Source of the DNA: an uncultured Gammaproteobacteria bacterium
Lineage (GTDB): Bacteria > Pseudomonadota > Gammaproteobacteria > UBA4575
DNA: 64,000 bases
Assembly (NCBI GenBank): GCA_951812785.1
Contig: OX638335.1
Coordinates: 509,630 to 573,629, forward strand
Reading direction: 5' to 3'
The translations under genes were made by a program, and so were the position numbers. Under the pieces are notes generated by a model that was not told the DNA's origin, searched no databases, and saw only the letters and a program-made list of their open reading frames with translations. Shown here piece after piece: positions 17,155 through 26,021 of the stretch (position 1 is its first letter; every line of letters starts with the position of its first letter).

Positions 17155-18296
17155 GAATTCCTTATATTTGCTTGTGATTCTTTCATGGATTTTTTTCTGG
17201 TATTACGAGAACGTGCCTGATTGTATATTCCGACTAAACCTTTAGGCATAAATACGGTTACAAATACAAATATTCCTCCTAGAATAAATAACCATGCTTC
17301 TGGTGCCCACGCGGTAAAGAAGGTTTTGGCATAATTGACAACAAATGCACCTAACACAGCACCATATAAAGTGCCGCGTCCGCCAATAGCCACCCATATC
17401 ACTAATTCAATCGAGCGTATTGGAGCAAATTCACTAGGGTTGATAATGCCAACTTGAGGAACGTAGAGTGCACCCGCGATACCCGCGAGCATGGCAGAAA
17501 TAACAAATATAAATAATTTAATATGTTCATCTCGATAACCCATAAATCTTACGCGACTTTCAGAATCACGTATTGCCATGACTAAGCTGCCTAAACGAGA
17601 TTGAGCAATATATTTACAGAAGGCATAGCCACTGAGTAATGCTACTGCAGAAGCAACAAATAATGCACATCGTGTTGTATTATCTTGAAGGTTAAAGCCT
17701 AAAATTTCTTTAAAGTCAGTGAGTCCATTATTACCGCCAAAGCCAAAATCATTTTGAAAAAATGCGAGCATTAAGGCATATGTCATCGCCTGCGTCATAA
17801 TCGATAAGTACACGCCGGTGACACGTGATCGGAATGCTAGCCAGCCAAATACGAAAGCAAGAATTCCTGGTGCTGCAAACATCATTAAAAGAGCAAGAGG
17901 AAAATGATCAAAGCCAAACCAATACCATGGTAGAGATCCCCAATTTAAGAACACCATGAAATCAGGAAGCAATGGATTTCCGTATACGCCACGATCGCCA
18001 ATTTGACGCATTAAATACATGCCCATTGCATAGCCACCTAAGGCAAAAAATGCACCATGACCTAAACTTAATATGCCTAAGTAGCCCCATACTAAATCTA
18101 CTGATAAAGCGAGTAGGGCATAACAAAGATACTTACCTAATAAAGTAACTGTATATGTGGAGATATGCAGTGGTGAATCAACTGGCACGAGTAAATTGAG
18201 AACAGGGACAACGATTGCGATAAATATAATAACTATCGTGAGTATCTTGCTGCCGGTGTCAGATAAAAGTAACCGTTGTATGAGAGATTTTTCCAT
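17151..18296 (-). CDS. urtC: Urea ABC transporter permease UrtC
   Basis: The 381-residue LivM-type integral membrane permease has about ten hydrophobic segments. LLALSVDLVWGYLGILSLGH and FGFGGNNGLTDF are typical of UrtC, and GRGTLYGAVLGAFVVNYAK marks the cytoplasmic coupling region. It forms the channel with UrtB. It lies four bases after urtB. Confidence 0.94.
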   Translation of the reverse strand: MEKSLIQRLLLSDTGSKILTIVIIFIAIVVPVLNLLVPVDSPLHISTYTVTLLGKYLCYALLALSVDLVWGYLGILSLGHGAFFALGGYAMGMYLMRQIGDRGVYGNPLLPDFMVFLNWGSLPWYWFGFDHFPLALLMMFAAPGILAFVFGWLAFRSRVTGVYLSIMTQAMTYALMLAFFQNDFGFGGNNGLTDFKEILGFNLQDNTTRCALFVASAVALLSGYAFCKYIAQSRLGSLVMAIRDSESRVRFMGYRDEHIKLFIFVISAMLAGIAGALYVPQVGIINPSEFAPIRSIELVIWVAIGGRGTLYGAVLGAFVVNYAKTFFTAWAPEAWLFILGGIFVFVTVFMPKGLVGIYNQARSRNTRKKSMKESQANIRNS

Positions 18297-18300
18297 AAGG

Positions 18301-19941
18301 TTAGTTGTCTGCAGAGCGACCCTTTAAAGCGAACATGCCTCTAGGTCTTTTTTGAATAAATAAAATAATGAATACCAAAACAATGATTTTGGCTAATACG
18401 GCACCCATGGATGGCTCTAAAAACTTATTAGCGATGCCTAAAGTCATTGCGCCAAACAATGTACCCCATAAATTTCCTACGCCGCCAAAGACGACTACCA
18501 TGAATGAATCGATAATATAGGCTTGACCTAAATTGGGGCCAACATTTGTTAGCTGGCTCAACGCAACACCTGCTATGCCTGCAATGCCAGAACCAAGACC
18601 AAAGGTAAATGCATCTACCCAATCCGTTTTAATGCCCATTGCTTTAGCCATGGAGCGGTTTTGCGTCACAGCTCTCACTTGTAAGCCGAACTTGGATTTA
18701 TTCAATAACAGCATTAATCCTGCTAGCACTAACAAAGCAAATATAATGATATAGAGTCGGTTATATGTCAGTGATAAGGCAGGATTGATATCAAGTGAGC
18801 CGCTCATCCATTCTGGTGTTGACACTGCACGGTTTTGTGGAGAGATAAGTGTCCTGACTGCTTGTTGTAAAATTAAGCTAATACCAAAGGTGGCTAATAA
18901 AGTCTCTAGAGGGCGGCCATAGAGAAATCTAATGACACCTCGCTCAATGCCAATGCCAACAAGGCCAGTAAAAATAAATGCGGTAGGAATAGAGATGAGT
19001 ATTGAGTATTCAATGTGGTTAGGTAGTAATAACTGAATGATATAAGTCGTGTAGGCGCCAAGCATGAGCATTTCACCATGTGCCATATTGATAACGCCCA
19101 TCACGCCAAATGTAATGGCTAATCCAACCGCAATGAGTAGTAGTACAGAACCTAAACTAATACCAAAAAATATATTTTCTATTTGTTTATAAATACCAAC
19201 TCTTGATTCGATTTTTTTCAAAGAATTTTGTGTGGTCTCGATAAGAGTGAGTGTTTGTGATGTTTGTGGAGAAGTAGAAAGATTTTTTTCTAATTGATTT
19301 AAAGCAACACGCACTTCAGGGTAGAGTGAATTAGATAATGATTCGATTGCTTGTAGCTTGTCATCATGGACGGAAGATTTAAGCTGATTGATTGAAATTG
19401 CTGTTTCTAGAGTTTTGATGACATGCTTATTTTTTTCTACGCCGAGTTGTTTTTGTAATATAGAAGACATTTCGTCATCCATATTTTTAAACATTTCTAC
19501 AACTGCAGATTTTCTGATTTTAGGGTCTTCATTGTTTAGGCTTAGCTGTGCAATTGAAGAATTTAACGCACGCCTTAATTTGTTGTTAATGCCTACTTTT
19601 TTGAGTTTCTTTTTAGTTGTTTGACCTAATGGTTCGCCGGTACTTGCATTAATAATGCTAGCTGTTTTTTTTGTAATATCAGCAATAACGACTGTTTTGT
19701 CATCTTTTTTATAATAAATTTTTCCATCTAAAAGTTTAGAAAGAATAATTAGTGATTGTGGATGTTCTGATTCTTGAATTTTTTTAATGATGACAGCTTT
19801 TTCATCGAATTTTTTAGTCGTTAGGCTAGCGACTAATTCGGGGAAGCTAAGCACAGTATTACCTTCATCTATTGCATCTGCAAAAGATGTGCTCATAAGC
19901 AAGAATAAAAGTAATAATATGGAGAGTGGTTTAAGTAACAT
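18301..19941 (-). CDS. urtB: Urea ABC transporter permease UrtB
   Basis: The 546-residue protein has an N-terminal signal peptide (about residues 1-21), then a periplasmic region of roughly 220 residues with HEAT-like helices (HPQSLIILSKLL, KIRKSAVVEMF), then a LivH-type permease domain (GVINMAHGEMLMLGAY near 279-294). The large N-terminal extension is normal for UrtB and absent from LivH, which supports urea over branched-chain amino acids. Confidence 0.94.
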   Translation of the reverse strand: MLLKPLSILLLLFLLMSTSFADAIDEGNTVLSFPELVASLTTKKFDEKAVIIKKIQESEHPQSLIILSKLLDGKIYYKKDDKTVVIADITKKTASIINASTGEPLGQTTKKKLKKVGINNKLRRALNSSIAQLSLNNEDPKIRKSAVVEMFKNMDDEMSSILQKQLGVEKNKHVIKTLETAISINQLKSSVHDDKLQAIESLSNSLYPEVRVALNQLEKNLSTSPQTSQTLTLIETTQNSLKKIESRVGIYKQIENIFFGISLGSVLLLIAVGLAITFGVMGVINMAHGEMLMLGAYTTYIIQLLLPNHIEYSILISIPTAFIFTGLVGIGIERGVIRFLYGRPLETLLATFGISLILQQAVRTLISPQNRAVSTPEWMSGSLDINPALSLTYNRLYIIIFALLVLAGLMLLLNKSKFGLQVRAVTQNRSMAKAMGIKTDWVDAFTFGLGSGIAGIAGVALSQLTNVGPNLGQAYIIDSFMVVVFGGVGNLWGTLFGAMTLGIANKFLEPSMGAVLAKIIVLVFIILFIQKRPRGMFALKGRSADN

Positions 19942-19954
19942 TATCTTTATTGTT

Positions 19955-19982
19955 AAAAAGGGCGTCCAGTTATTGAACGCCC
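19955..19982 (-). terminator. Hairpin between urtA and urtB (attenuating terminator)
   Basis: On the minus strand an eight-pair stem (GGGCGTTC with GGACGCCC, one U-G pair) with a seven-base loop is followed by five U residues. It sits in the 82-base gap after urtA. It would let the binding-protein gene be expressed above the membrane and ATPase genes, a common arrangement for ABC importers. Confidence 0.8.
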
Positions 19983-20023
19983 CATTTGTAACGAGGTTAC
20001 GTGTTATTTGGAATGTCTACAAC

Positions 20024-21301
20024 TTAGTAATTCTGACCTGAACACTTCTTAGTCTCAGTGTTGAAATTACCGCAATTGATAGCTGGGTCTGCCCAGTCAG
20101 AGACAATCACTGCACTTTCAGGTAGGTAATCGGTCCATGCATCACCTTTCACTTCGCCGTCTGTAGACCATACGATCTCAAATTGCCCATCATCTTGGAT
20201 TTCACCAATCAGTACTGGCTTAGATAAGTGATGGTTAGTATTCATGACTGCAGTGCCGCCAGTTAAGTTAGGCACTTCAAGGCCGTACATTGCAGGACGT
20301 ACTTTATCGACTTCAGTTGTACCTGCTTTAGAGACTGCTTCAGCCCACATTTTGAAACCAATGTAGGTTGCTTCCATTGGATCGTTAGTCACACGATCTT
20401 CGTTACCAATGAATGCTTGCCATGCTTCGATGAAGCTATCATTTTCTTCGCTTTCTGCACTTTGGAAATAATTCCAAGCGGCAAGATGACCCACAAGTGG
20501 TGCAGTATCAATGCCTGAAAGCTCCTCTTCACCCACTGAGAATGCCACGACAGGAATGTCTTCTGCAGATAATCCTTGGTTACCTAATTCTTTGTAGAAA
20601 GGAACATTAGCATCACCATTGATTGTAGAGACGACAGCTGTCTTTTTGCCTGCAGAACCAAACTGTTTAATATCAGAGACAATTGTTTGCCAGTCAGAGT
20701 GACTAAAAGGTGTGTAGTTAATCATGATATCTTTTTCATCGACACCTTTAAGCTTTAAATATGATTCTAGAATTTTGTTAGTTGTACGCGGGTATACATA
20801 GTCAGTACCGGCTAATACCCAACGCTCAACACCACCATCCATTAAATAGTCTACTGCAGGAATGGCTTGCTGGTTTGGTGAAGCACCTGTGTAGAAAACA
20901 TTTTTAGATGATTCCTCGCCTTCATATTGAACAGGATAGAACAATAATCCGTTGAGCTCTTCAACAACAGGGAGTACCGATTTTCTAGATACTGATGTCC
21001 AGCAACCAAAGATCACATCTACTTTATGTACTTCAACTAATTCACGCATCTTCTCAGCAAACAATGGCCAGTCAGAAGCTGGGTCAACCACCACTGCCTC
21101 TAGTTGTTTGCCTAACAGTCCGCCGGCTTTGTTTTGTTCTTCAACCATCATCAGCACTGTATCTTTTAGGGTGGTCTCACTAATGGCCATCGTGCCTGAT
21201 AGTGAGTGAAGTACGCCTACTTTAATGGTGTCTGAGAATGCGCTTGATGACCATGCGATCATCGCAACACATAACACTGACCACAAACTCAACTTTTTCA
21301 T
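20024..21301 (-). CDS. urtA: Urea ABC transporter substrate-binding protein UrtA
   Basis: The 425-residue periplasmic protein has signal peptide MKKLSLWSVLCVAMIAWSSS with cleavage near SAFS-DT. IKVGVLHSLSGTMAISE is the standard N-terminus of mature UrtA, and VIFGCWTSVSRKSVLPVVEE the ligand-lobe motif. It captures urea (or short amides) for UrtBCDE. The gene is first in the cluster, with about 540 bases upstream available for regulation, probably by nitrogen status. Confidence 0.95.
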   Translation of the reverse strand: MKKLSLWSVLCVAMIAWSSSAFSDTIKVGVLHSLSGTMAISETTLKDTVLMMVEEQNKAGGLLGKQLEAVVVDPASDWPLFAEKMRELVEVHKVDVIFGCWTSVSRKSVLPVVEELNGLLFYPVQYEGEESSKNVFYTGASPNQQAIPAVDYLMDGGVERWVLAGTDYVYPRTTNKILESYLKLKGVDEKDIMINYTPFSHSDWQTIVSDIKQFGSAGKKTAVVSTINGDANVPFYKELGNQGLSAEDIPVVAFSVGEEELSGIDTAPLVGHLAAWNYFQSAESEENDSFIEAWQAFIGNEDRVTNDPMEATYIGFKMWAEAVSKAGTTEVDKVRPAMYGLEVPNLTGGTAVMNTNHHLSKPVLIGEIQDDGQFEIVWSTDGEVKGDAWTDYLPESAVIVSDWADPAINCGNFNTETKKCSGQNY

Positions 21302-21841
21302 TTTATTCTCCAGTGGTTAATATTCAGATGTTCAAAAAGAGGGCTTGCATCAAATTCATTTGTGTAACTGCATTGTCTTTGTACGAAATACCCTTGGTTA
21401 GGTCTTTTCACGTTTTGTGCCACAAAATTTTTCAGATGAGAAAAGTTTTGGATTGTGTATTTAAGTCATTAAATAGAAAGGGAAAATTAATTTCTTAGAA
21501 TTGGTTGTGTGATATGTATCTGAAAGGATGAACATAGAAATGCAGCAGGTTTATGCTCTATGGTGGTGCGAGATATTAAGCAAGAGCCCTGGTTTGGTGC
21601 GCGCTATAACCATGTGTCTACGCTAGCTTATGCAGATATTAGTGTAAATTGAGTTGCTTCAATGTCTACCGCCTTTGTCTTTTATGAGGGGTGTACAAGT
21701 GAAATGGTTGTATATAATTAACTTATTGATAAAACTATACTTAATTAAAATGACCTGTACGTTATCGTTTGTTTTGATATAAATATTACTTGTATCTGAT
21801 TGTTTTTTAGCGACATTAAAGATAATGTATATGTAAGTTAA
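21302..21841. other. Intergenic region upstream of urtA and the MerR-type gene
   Basis: I see no convincing gene here. Frames such as the one from 21560 (30 codons) lack a ribosome site and a recognisable product. The half near urtA should hold its promoter. A TGGCAC hexamer occurs on the minus strand near 21413, but the matching GC at -12 of a sigma-54 promoter is absent. Confidence 0.4.
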
Positions 21842-22855
21842 ATGTATGAGAATGGACTGATGGAAGCACAAATACGCAATGACGAGTATAAAATTGGGGC
21901 GGTATCAAAAATAACAGGGATAGGGACTGAAACACTCCGTGCTTGGGAAAGACGTTACCAAGCGGTTGTACCCAGTCGTTCGGAATCTGGTGATCGTGTA
22001 TATAGTAGCGAAGATTTAGCAAAGTTATTTTTATTAAAGAATTTATCTGATGCCGGTAATTCTATCGGCACGATTGCACGACTCTCTGTACAAGAACTCA
22101 AAAGCAAATGGGAAACCAGTGTGCAGCTTAGTGATCAACATTTAAATCAAATGAACACGCATGATGGTCAAATGGAAAATAACCAATTATGCCGTGTGCT
22201 ATTGCTGGGTGAAGACTTCCCTCTGAGAGTGATGGATGGAATGTCAGACTTTGCTGGTATAGAACTACTTGGACATGCTGATTCAATCGAAAACTGGAAG
22301 CAATTGGATCAAGCTTCATTGGTGCATGTAGCGATTATAGAGCGACCAACGATTAACGAAGAAACAAGGAAGTATGTATCCAAATTACTTAAAGAAATGG
22401 GTGTTTGGCATGTCATAGTATTGTATGGCTTTGGTTCTCAAATAGAGATTAATCAATTACAAAGTCCTCAAGTCAGTGCAATAAGATCATCTATTGATGT
22501 TTATGAGTTGGCTCGTTTGTGTATGGATCGCTCAGGTGGGGATGCTAAGAATTTAGTTGTTACTAACAATTCTACTGTTTATCTTGAAGACTCATTGCCA
22601 ACGCGACGTTATAGTTCTAGGCAGTTAGGCAACTTGGCGAGAATCTCATCATCAATTCAATGCGAGTGTCCTAAACACTTGTCAGACTTGATTAAGAGTT
22701 TGGTTGCTTTTGAAATCTATAGCGCTGAATGTGAAAATAAAAATGATCGTGATGCTGAGTTGCACTCATACCTACACGCAACCTCAGCACAATCGCGCGC
22801 AATTCTTGAAGATGCATTAGCGCACGTGATTAAGCATGAGAACATACAAATTTAA
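21842..22855 (+). CDS. MerR-family transcriptional regulator with C-terminal sensor-like domain
   Basis: The 337-residue protein (331 from the second ATG at 21860) has a MerR winged helix-turn-helix: YKIGAVSKITGIGTETLRAW, then ERRYQ and GDRVYSSEDLAKLFLLK (about residues 17-69). Residues about 115-225 form a receiver- or B12-domain-like Rossmann segment (CRVLLLGEDFPLRVMDGM), but no DxHxxG cobalamin motif is present. It resembles MlrA/CarH-type regulators without the cofactor. Its target is unknown. It is transcribed divergently from urtA but 540 bases away. Confidence 0.85.
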   Translation: MYENGLMEAQIRNDEYKIGAVSKITGIGTETLRAWERRYQAVVPSRSESGDRVYSSEDLAKLFLLKNLSDAGNSIGTIARLSVQELKSKWETSVQLSDQHLNQMNTHDGQMENNQLCRVLLLGEDFPLRVMDGMSDFAGIELLGHADSIENWKQLDQASLVHVAIIERPTINEETRKYVSKLLKEMGVWHVIVLYGFGSQIEINQLQSPQVSAIRSSIDVYELARLCMDRSGGDAKNLVVTNNSTVYLEDSLPTRRYSSRQLGNLARISSSIQCECPKHLSDLIKSLVAFEIYSAECENKNDRDAELHSYLHATSAQSRAILEDALAHVIKHENIQI

Positions 22856-23055
22856 AATGTTATTTGATCGGAAGAATTGATACGTTGAATTAATTGATTT
22901 TGCTTGAGTTTAAGTGTCACTCCATTTAGCCAATAGCTAAATACGCTCATCCGGTTCCATAATAACGTTATGATATTGATTGATATGTTGCTTGCCAATG
23001 GAATCGTACATCGTCTCAATATGAAACGATAATAAAAATTATATCAATAAATAAC

Positions 23056-23754
23056 ATGGTGAGTAATATGCAGTCGGAAGATGTAGCAGGATATGATGAT
23101 ATGCTTGAGGATGCTCGCAGTAATCATCAAGATAATATTGTTCGTGAAAAGTTAGACCAGAGAATTCGTCCATATTTTTTGATTACAGGATTTCTATTTG
23201 CTTTTCTGTTGGTGGAAACGTATCGCTGGTATATGCATGTTCCGCCTATGCCTATTGTGATATTTGGATTGTTTATAGCATCAATTGTATTTGTTGCGTA
23301 TCAGTTAGTAGACTATAAAGATCATTTTCGTTTTTTGCGCTTAGGTAAAAAAGGTGAGCCGTTATTACATGACGCAGTTAAATCTCATAGTGAACAGACT
23401 GGCAGTGCCGTATATAAGAATGTTGTGATGGGGAAGCAGGAAATTGATTATGTTATTGCCAATCAAACAGGTGTAATGCTTGTCAATGTTTGCGATTGGA
23501 GAACGCCGTCGAATAATGCAGCAATTATTCATTATGATGATGAGCAAATTTTGCTTAACGGCTATAGGCCGGATGCAAATCCTATAGAATCGTTAAAAAA
23601 TGTTAAGCAATGGTTTGAAAACAAGCTCTATGCAAGTTTGGGCAAACCAATTAATGTTAAATGTTTAGTTGTATTTCCGCAGTGGTTTGTTAGGTCGCCA
23701 AGTGAGCATGTTGTCGTTAGGGTAATAAATTCACGCGAAATAAAAAAATGTTAG
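23056..23754 (+). CDS. NERD-domain membrane protein, possibly one-base frameshifted at its end
   Basis: The 232-residue protein has two transmembrane helices (about residues 38-58 and 66-84), then a nuclease-related domain: GKKGEPLLHDAV, KNVVMGKQEIDYVIANQTGV and later LVVFPQWFV. NERD domains resemble restriction-endonuclease folds; this one has EID but the usual IEVK-type strand reads LVNVCDW, so catalysis is doubtful. The frame ends just after a run of seven A at 23742-23748. One more A would continue it through KKMLEERRNVLSDND to a stop at 23789, a more natural end. Confidence 0.7.
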   Translation: MVSNMQSEDVAGYDDMLEDARSNHQDNIVREKLDQRIRPYFLITGFLFAFLLVETYRWYMHVPPMPIVIFGLFIASIVFVAYQLVDYKDHFRFLRLGKKGEPLLHDAVKSHSEQTGSAVYKNVVMGKQEIDYVIANQTGVMLVNVCDWRTPSNNAAIIHYDDEQILLNGYRPDANPIESLKNVKQWFENKLYASLGKPINVKCLVVFPQWFVRSPSEHVVVRVINSREIKKC

Positions 23755-23820
23755 AAGAGCGAAGAAATGTTCTGTCTGACAATGATTAAGACGTTGTTTA
23801 ACTATCGCATTGATAAGCAC

Positions 23821-23848
23821 CAAGCACGAGCTACAAAACTCGTGCTTG
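23821..23848. terminator. 10-bp perfect hairpin between convergent genes
   Basis: CAAGCACGAG (23821-23830) and CTCGTGCTTG (23839-23848) pair exactly around an eight-base loop. It lies between the NERD gene (plus) and the ferredoxin gene (minus). The U-tracts are poor on both sides, so it may act as a weak bidirectional terminator or an RNA-stabilising hairpin. Confidence 0.6.
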
Positions 23849-23859
23849 AATAAGAAATG

Positions 23860-24174
23860 TTAGTTTATTGCGTCCTGCCCAAAATCAACCTCAACCTCAA
23901 TATCGCTTTGAAGTCTAGACTGGCAAGCGAGTACCATACCGCTCTTTAGTTGATCACCATCAAGCACGTAGGAAAAATCATTTAACGGTTTGATTTTTCC
24001 ACTCTTAATAGTGGTTCTGCACGAACCACAGCTACCAACACGGCAATCATGTGGCCATTCAATCCCGGCGTTTAATGCAGCTTGTAATAAGTTAATTCCA
24101 CCCTTAACTTCGAAGGTTTGTCCTGTATTAACAATAGTGGCAGTGAAGTCTTTCTTTTTTCCTAATCCAAACAT
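23860..24174 (-). CDS. [2Fe-2S] plant-type ferredoxin domain protein
   Basis: The 104-residue protein has the cluster loop DCRVGSCGSC (three cysteines in the C-x4-C-x2-C pattern with the preceding residues) and a fourth cysteine in VLACQSRL near residue 84. It is an electron carrier of the plant/CDO type. No reductase or oxygenase partner is adjacent, so its redox partner cannot be named. Confidence 0.92.
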   Translation of the reverse strand: MFGLGKKKDFTATIVNTGQTFEVKGGINLLQAALNAGIEWPHDCRVGSCGSCRTTIKSGKIKPLNDFSYVLDGDQLKSGMVLACQSRLQSDIEVEVDFGQDAIN

Positions 24175-24287
24175 TTGTAATCTCCAAGCTTTATTACTTC
24201 CAATGTATTGCCCTAAAGATTAACAGGGCGGTATATAGGTCTAACTTTTAGTATTAATGAATACTTATTGGTAGTTTAACCGCGTGA

Positions 24288-24464
24288 TTATTTAGTAGAA
24301 ATATTAAAGGGTAGATAGGCAGGACACCACCCTGTCACCCCAGTAAATACTGGAATGATTCCAATCAGTCCCCACCATGATGAGAACGCAAATCCGATTG
24401 TGATAATTAGTAGTCCAACAAGGATTCTGGCCAATCTTTCTGTATCACCCACATTGCATATCAT
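24288..24464 (-). CDS. DUF2892 small inner-membrane protein (58 aa)
   Basis: The reading frame from ATG 24464 shows the DUF2892 pattern: NVGDTERLARILVGLLI at residues 4-20, then GLIGIIPVFTGVTGWCPAY at 32-50. It has two membrane helices and the conserved cysteine of GxCPxY. Relatives occur as the tail of YgaP-type rhodanese proteins or alone. The role is unknown, with a sulfur or redox link suspected from those fusions. It is a stand-alone gene. Confidence 0.85.
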   Translation of the reverse strand: MICNVGDTERLARILVGLLIITIGFAFSSWWGLIGIIPVFTGVTGWCPAYLPFNISTK

Positions 24465-24688
24465 AATTAATTGCCTCGATTAAAATAGTGTTATTGATTG
24501 AGTCTATAATAAACAGTCGCTAAATTGGGTGCAATACTACTACGTATAGGAAACGGGACCTAGCAAGAATAATTTTTCGTACAGTATAGCGGGTTAAGCA
24601 GTATGAAATGGTGACCTATTGTCAGGACTGCATAAGATACTTACAGAGGTTATTTTGTGTGAAATTAATTGATGAGAGTGAATGAATA

Positions 24689-25243
24689 ATGAAAGACAAT
24701 CCAGATAAGTCAGGTCTAGTTGTCATGAATACACAGAAACAAGGATTTGAGTCCATGGTCCATGCCTATTCGAAGGATCTTTACAGGTACGGATACTGGC
24801 TTAGCAGGGATAGTGGAATTGCAGAAGACCTCGTGCAGGAGACATTTTTACGTGCTTGGCGAGCGATTGATTCTTTAAATGATGCAAAAGCAGCAAAAAG
24901 CTGGCTTTTTACCATATTGCGGCGTGAAAATGCGCGCCGATTCGAGAAAAAGAGCGCTCAAGCAGAATTAACCACGCTCGATGATGAATTGGTGGAAGTG
25001 TTTGCTACGGTTGAGGATGATTTTGCCAATGTAGATAATATGGCTGTTCGAGCCGCATTACGGCAATTGCCAGCATCTTATGCTGAACCACTAGTGTTAC
25101 AAGTAATCGGTGGCTACTCGTGCGATGAAATCGCAACGATTATCGATGTAAAGCCAAGTGCTGTAATGACGCGCGTGTTTAGAGCTCGACAAAAATTAAG
25201 AAAGTTACTAGAAGAGGACGGGGTTAGACAAGCCTCAATATGA
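24689..25243 (+). CDS. ECF RNA polymerase sigma factor
   Basis: The 184-residue protein has region 2 (AYSKDLYRYGYWLSRDSGIA, then EDLVQETFLRAWR, about residues 26-57) and region 4 (LRQLPASYAEPLVLQVIGGY and CDEIATIIDVKPSAVMTRVF, about 125-165). The start could also be the ATG at 24725. The stop overlaps the start of the DUF3379 gene by four bases, the usual sigma/anti-sigma coupling. Confidence 0.92.
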   Translation: MKDNPDKSGLVVMNTQKQGFESMVHAYSKDLYRYGYWLSRDSGIAEDLVQETFLRAWRAIDSLNDAKAAKSWLFTILRRENARRFEKKSAQAELTTLDDELVEVFATVEDDFANVDNMAVRAALRQLPASYAEPLVLQVIGGYSCDEIATIIDVKPSAVMTRVFRARQKLRKLLEEDGVRQASI

Positions 25244-25965
25244 AGATGGACATAAACATAAATGATATGAACTGTTTAGCGGCAAGACGCATAATTTCCA
25301 CAGATATAACGCATAAGAGTAGTGCTTTTGTAAAGCATGTTACTAGCTGTACGAATTGTAAATCTTTCTATGAGAAACAACTCAAGTTTAACTTGGTATT
25401 AAAGAGAGCAGTTGAAGTTGATGTGCCAGAAGAGTTGGCCGCGCGAATTTTAGTTGAACATAATCTAAATAAGAAAAAAGAAGAGGCTAAAAAATATCGT
25501 TGGAGCGCAATTGCTGCCAGTGTGATACTTGTATTTGCAGTGTCAATTGTTTCTACGTTTAATTCATCTCCTGCAATCGCCAATGTGATTTTGGAACATG
25601 TGCATGAAGAACTTTGGGTATTGGAAGATAAAGGCCATGTTACTCTTAAAAGCCTAAACCAATTGTTAAAACCTCACGGTGTGAAAGCGGACCAAAAAAT
25701 TGGTCATGCTACTCATGCTGGTAATTGCATAATTCAAGGTAAACTGGGTGTACATGTCGTATTTTCTGGTGAAAATGCACCAGTAACATTAATTGTTTTC
25801 CCAGAAGCTTTAGATGAAGAAAAGAGTGTTCGCATTAGTGATCACGTCTTTAAGGGTGTTCTAATGAATACTAATAAAGGTACGTTAGCATTGCTGTCTG
25901 AAGATGAAGTGTCGTTGAAGAAATTTGAAGCCAGATTCAATATTTCTTTGATGACATTTATATAA
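25240..25965 (+). CDS. DUF3379 protein, probable anti-sigma factor
   Basis: The 241-residue protein has an N-terminal zinc-finger-like segment (AFVKHVTSCTNCKSFYEKQ near residues 28-46), one transmembrane helix (about 84-102) and a periplasmic C-terminal domain, the DUF3379 layout. It would hold the preceding ECF sigma factor at the inner membrane and release it on an envelope signal. The signal is unknown. An ATG six bases after the first may be the true start. Confidence 0.85.
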   Translation: MKMDININDMNCLAARRIISTDITHKSSAFVKHVTSCTNCKSFYEKQLKFNLVLKRAVEVDVPEELAARILVEHNLNKKKEEAKKYRWSAIAASVILVFAVSIVSTFNSSPAIANVILEHVHEELWVLEDKGHVTLKSLNQLLKPHGVKADQKIGHATHAGNCIIQGKLGVHVVFSGENAPVTLIVFPEALDEEKSVRISDHVFKGVLMNTNKGTLALLSEDEVSLKKFEARFNISLMTFI

Positions 25966-25982
25966 ACTAATTTTATCTTTAT

Positions 25983-26016
25983 AAAAAGGCGCACCCAATA
26001 ATGGGCACACCTTTTT
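25983..26016 (-). terminator. Rho-independent terminator of the ATP sulfurylase gene
   Basis: Long arms spanning 25983-25996 and 26003-26016 pair fully on the minus strand when three G-U pairs are allowed, whereas on the plus strand these become mismatches. Five U residues follow on the minus side. It lies directly after the sat stop, so it belongs to that gene. Confidence 0.8.
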
Positions 26017-26021
26017 ATTGC

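Noticed and set aside
21400-21425. TGGCAC on the minus strand upstream of urtA as a sigma-54 promoter
   Set aside because: The invariant GC at the -12 position is GA here, so the core consensus fails.
24549-24582. GGAAAC and CGTAC upstream of the sigma gene as an autoregulated ECF promoter
   Set aside because: The spacing of about 23 bases is too long for an ECF -35/-10 pair.
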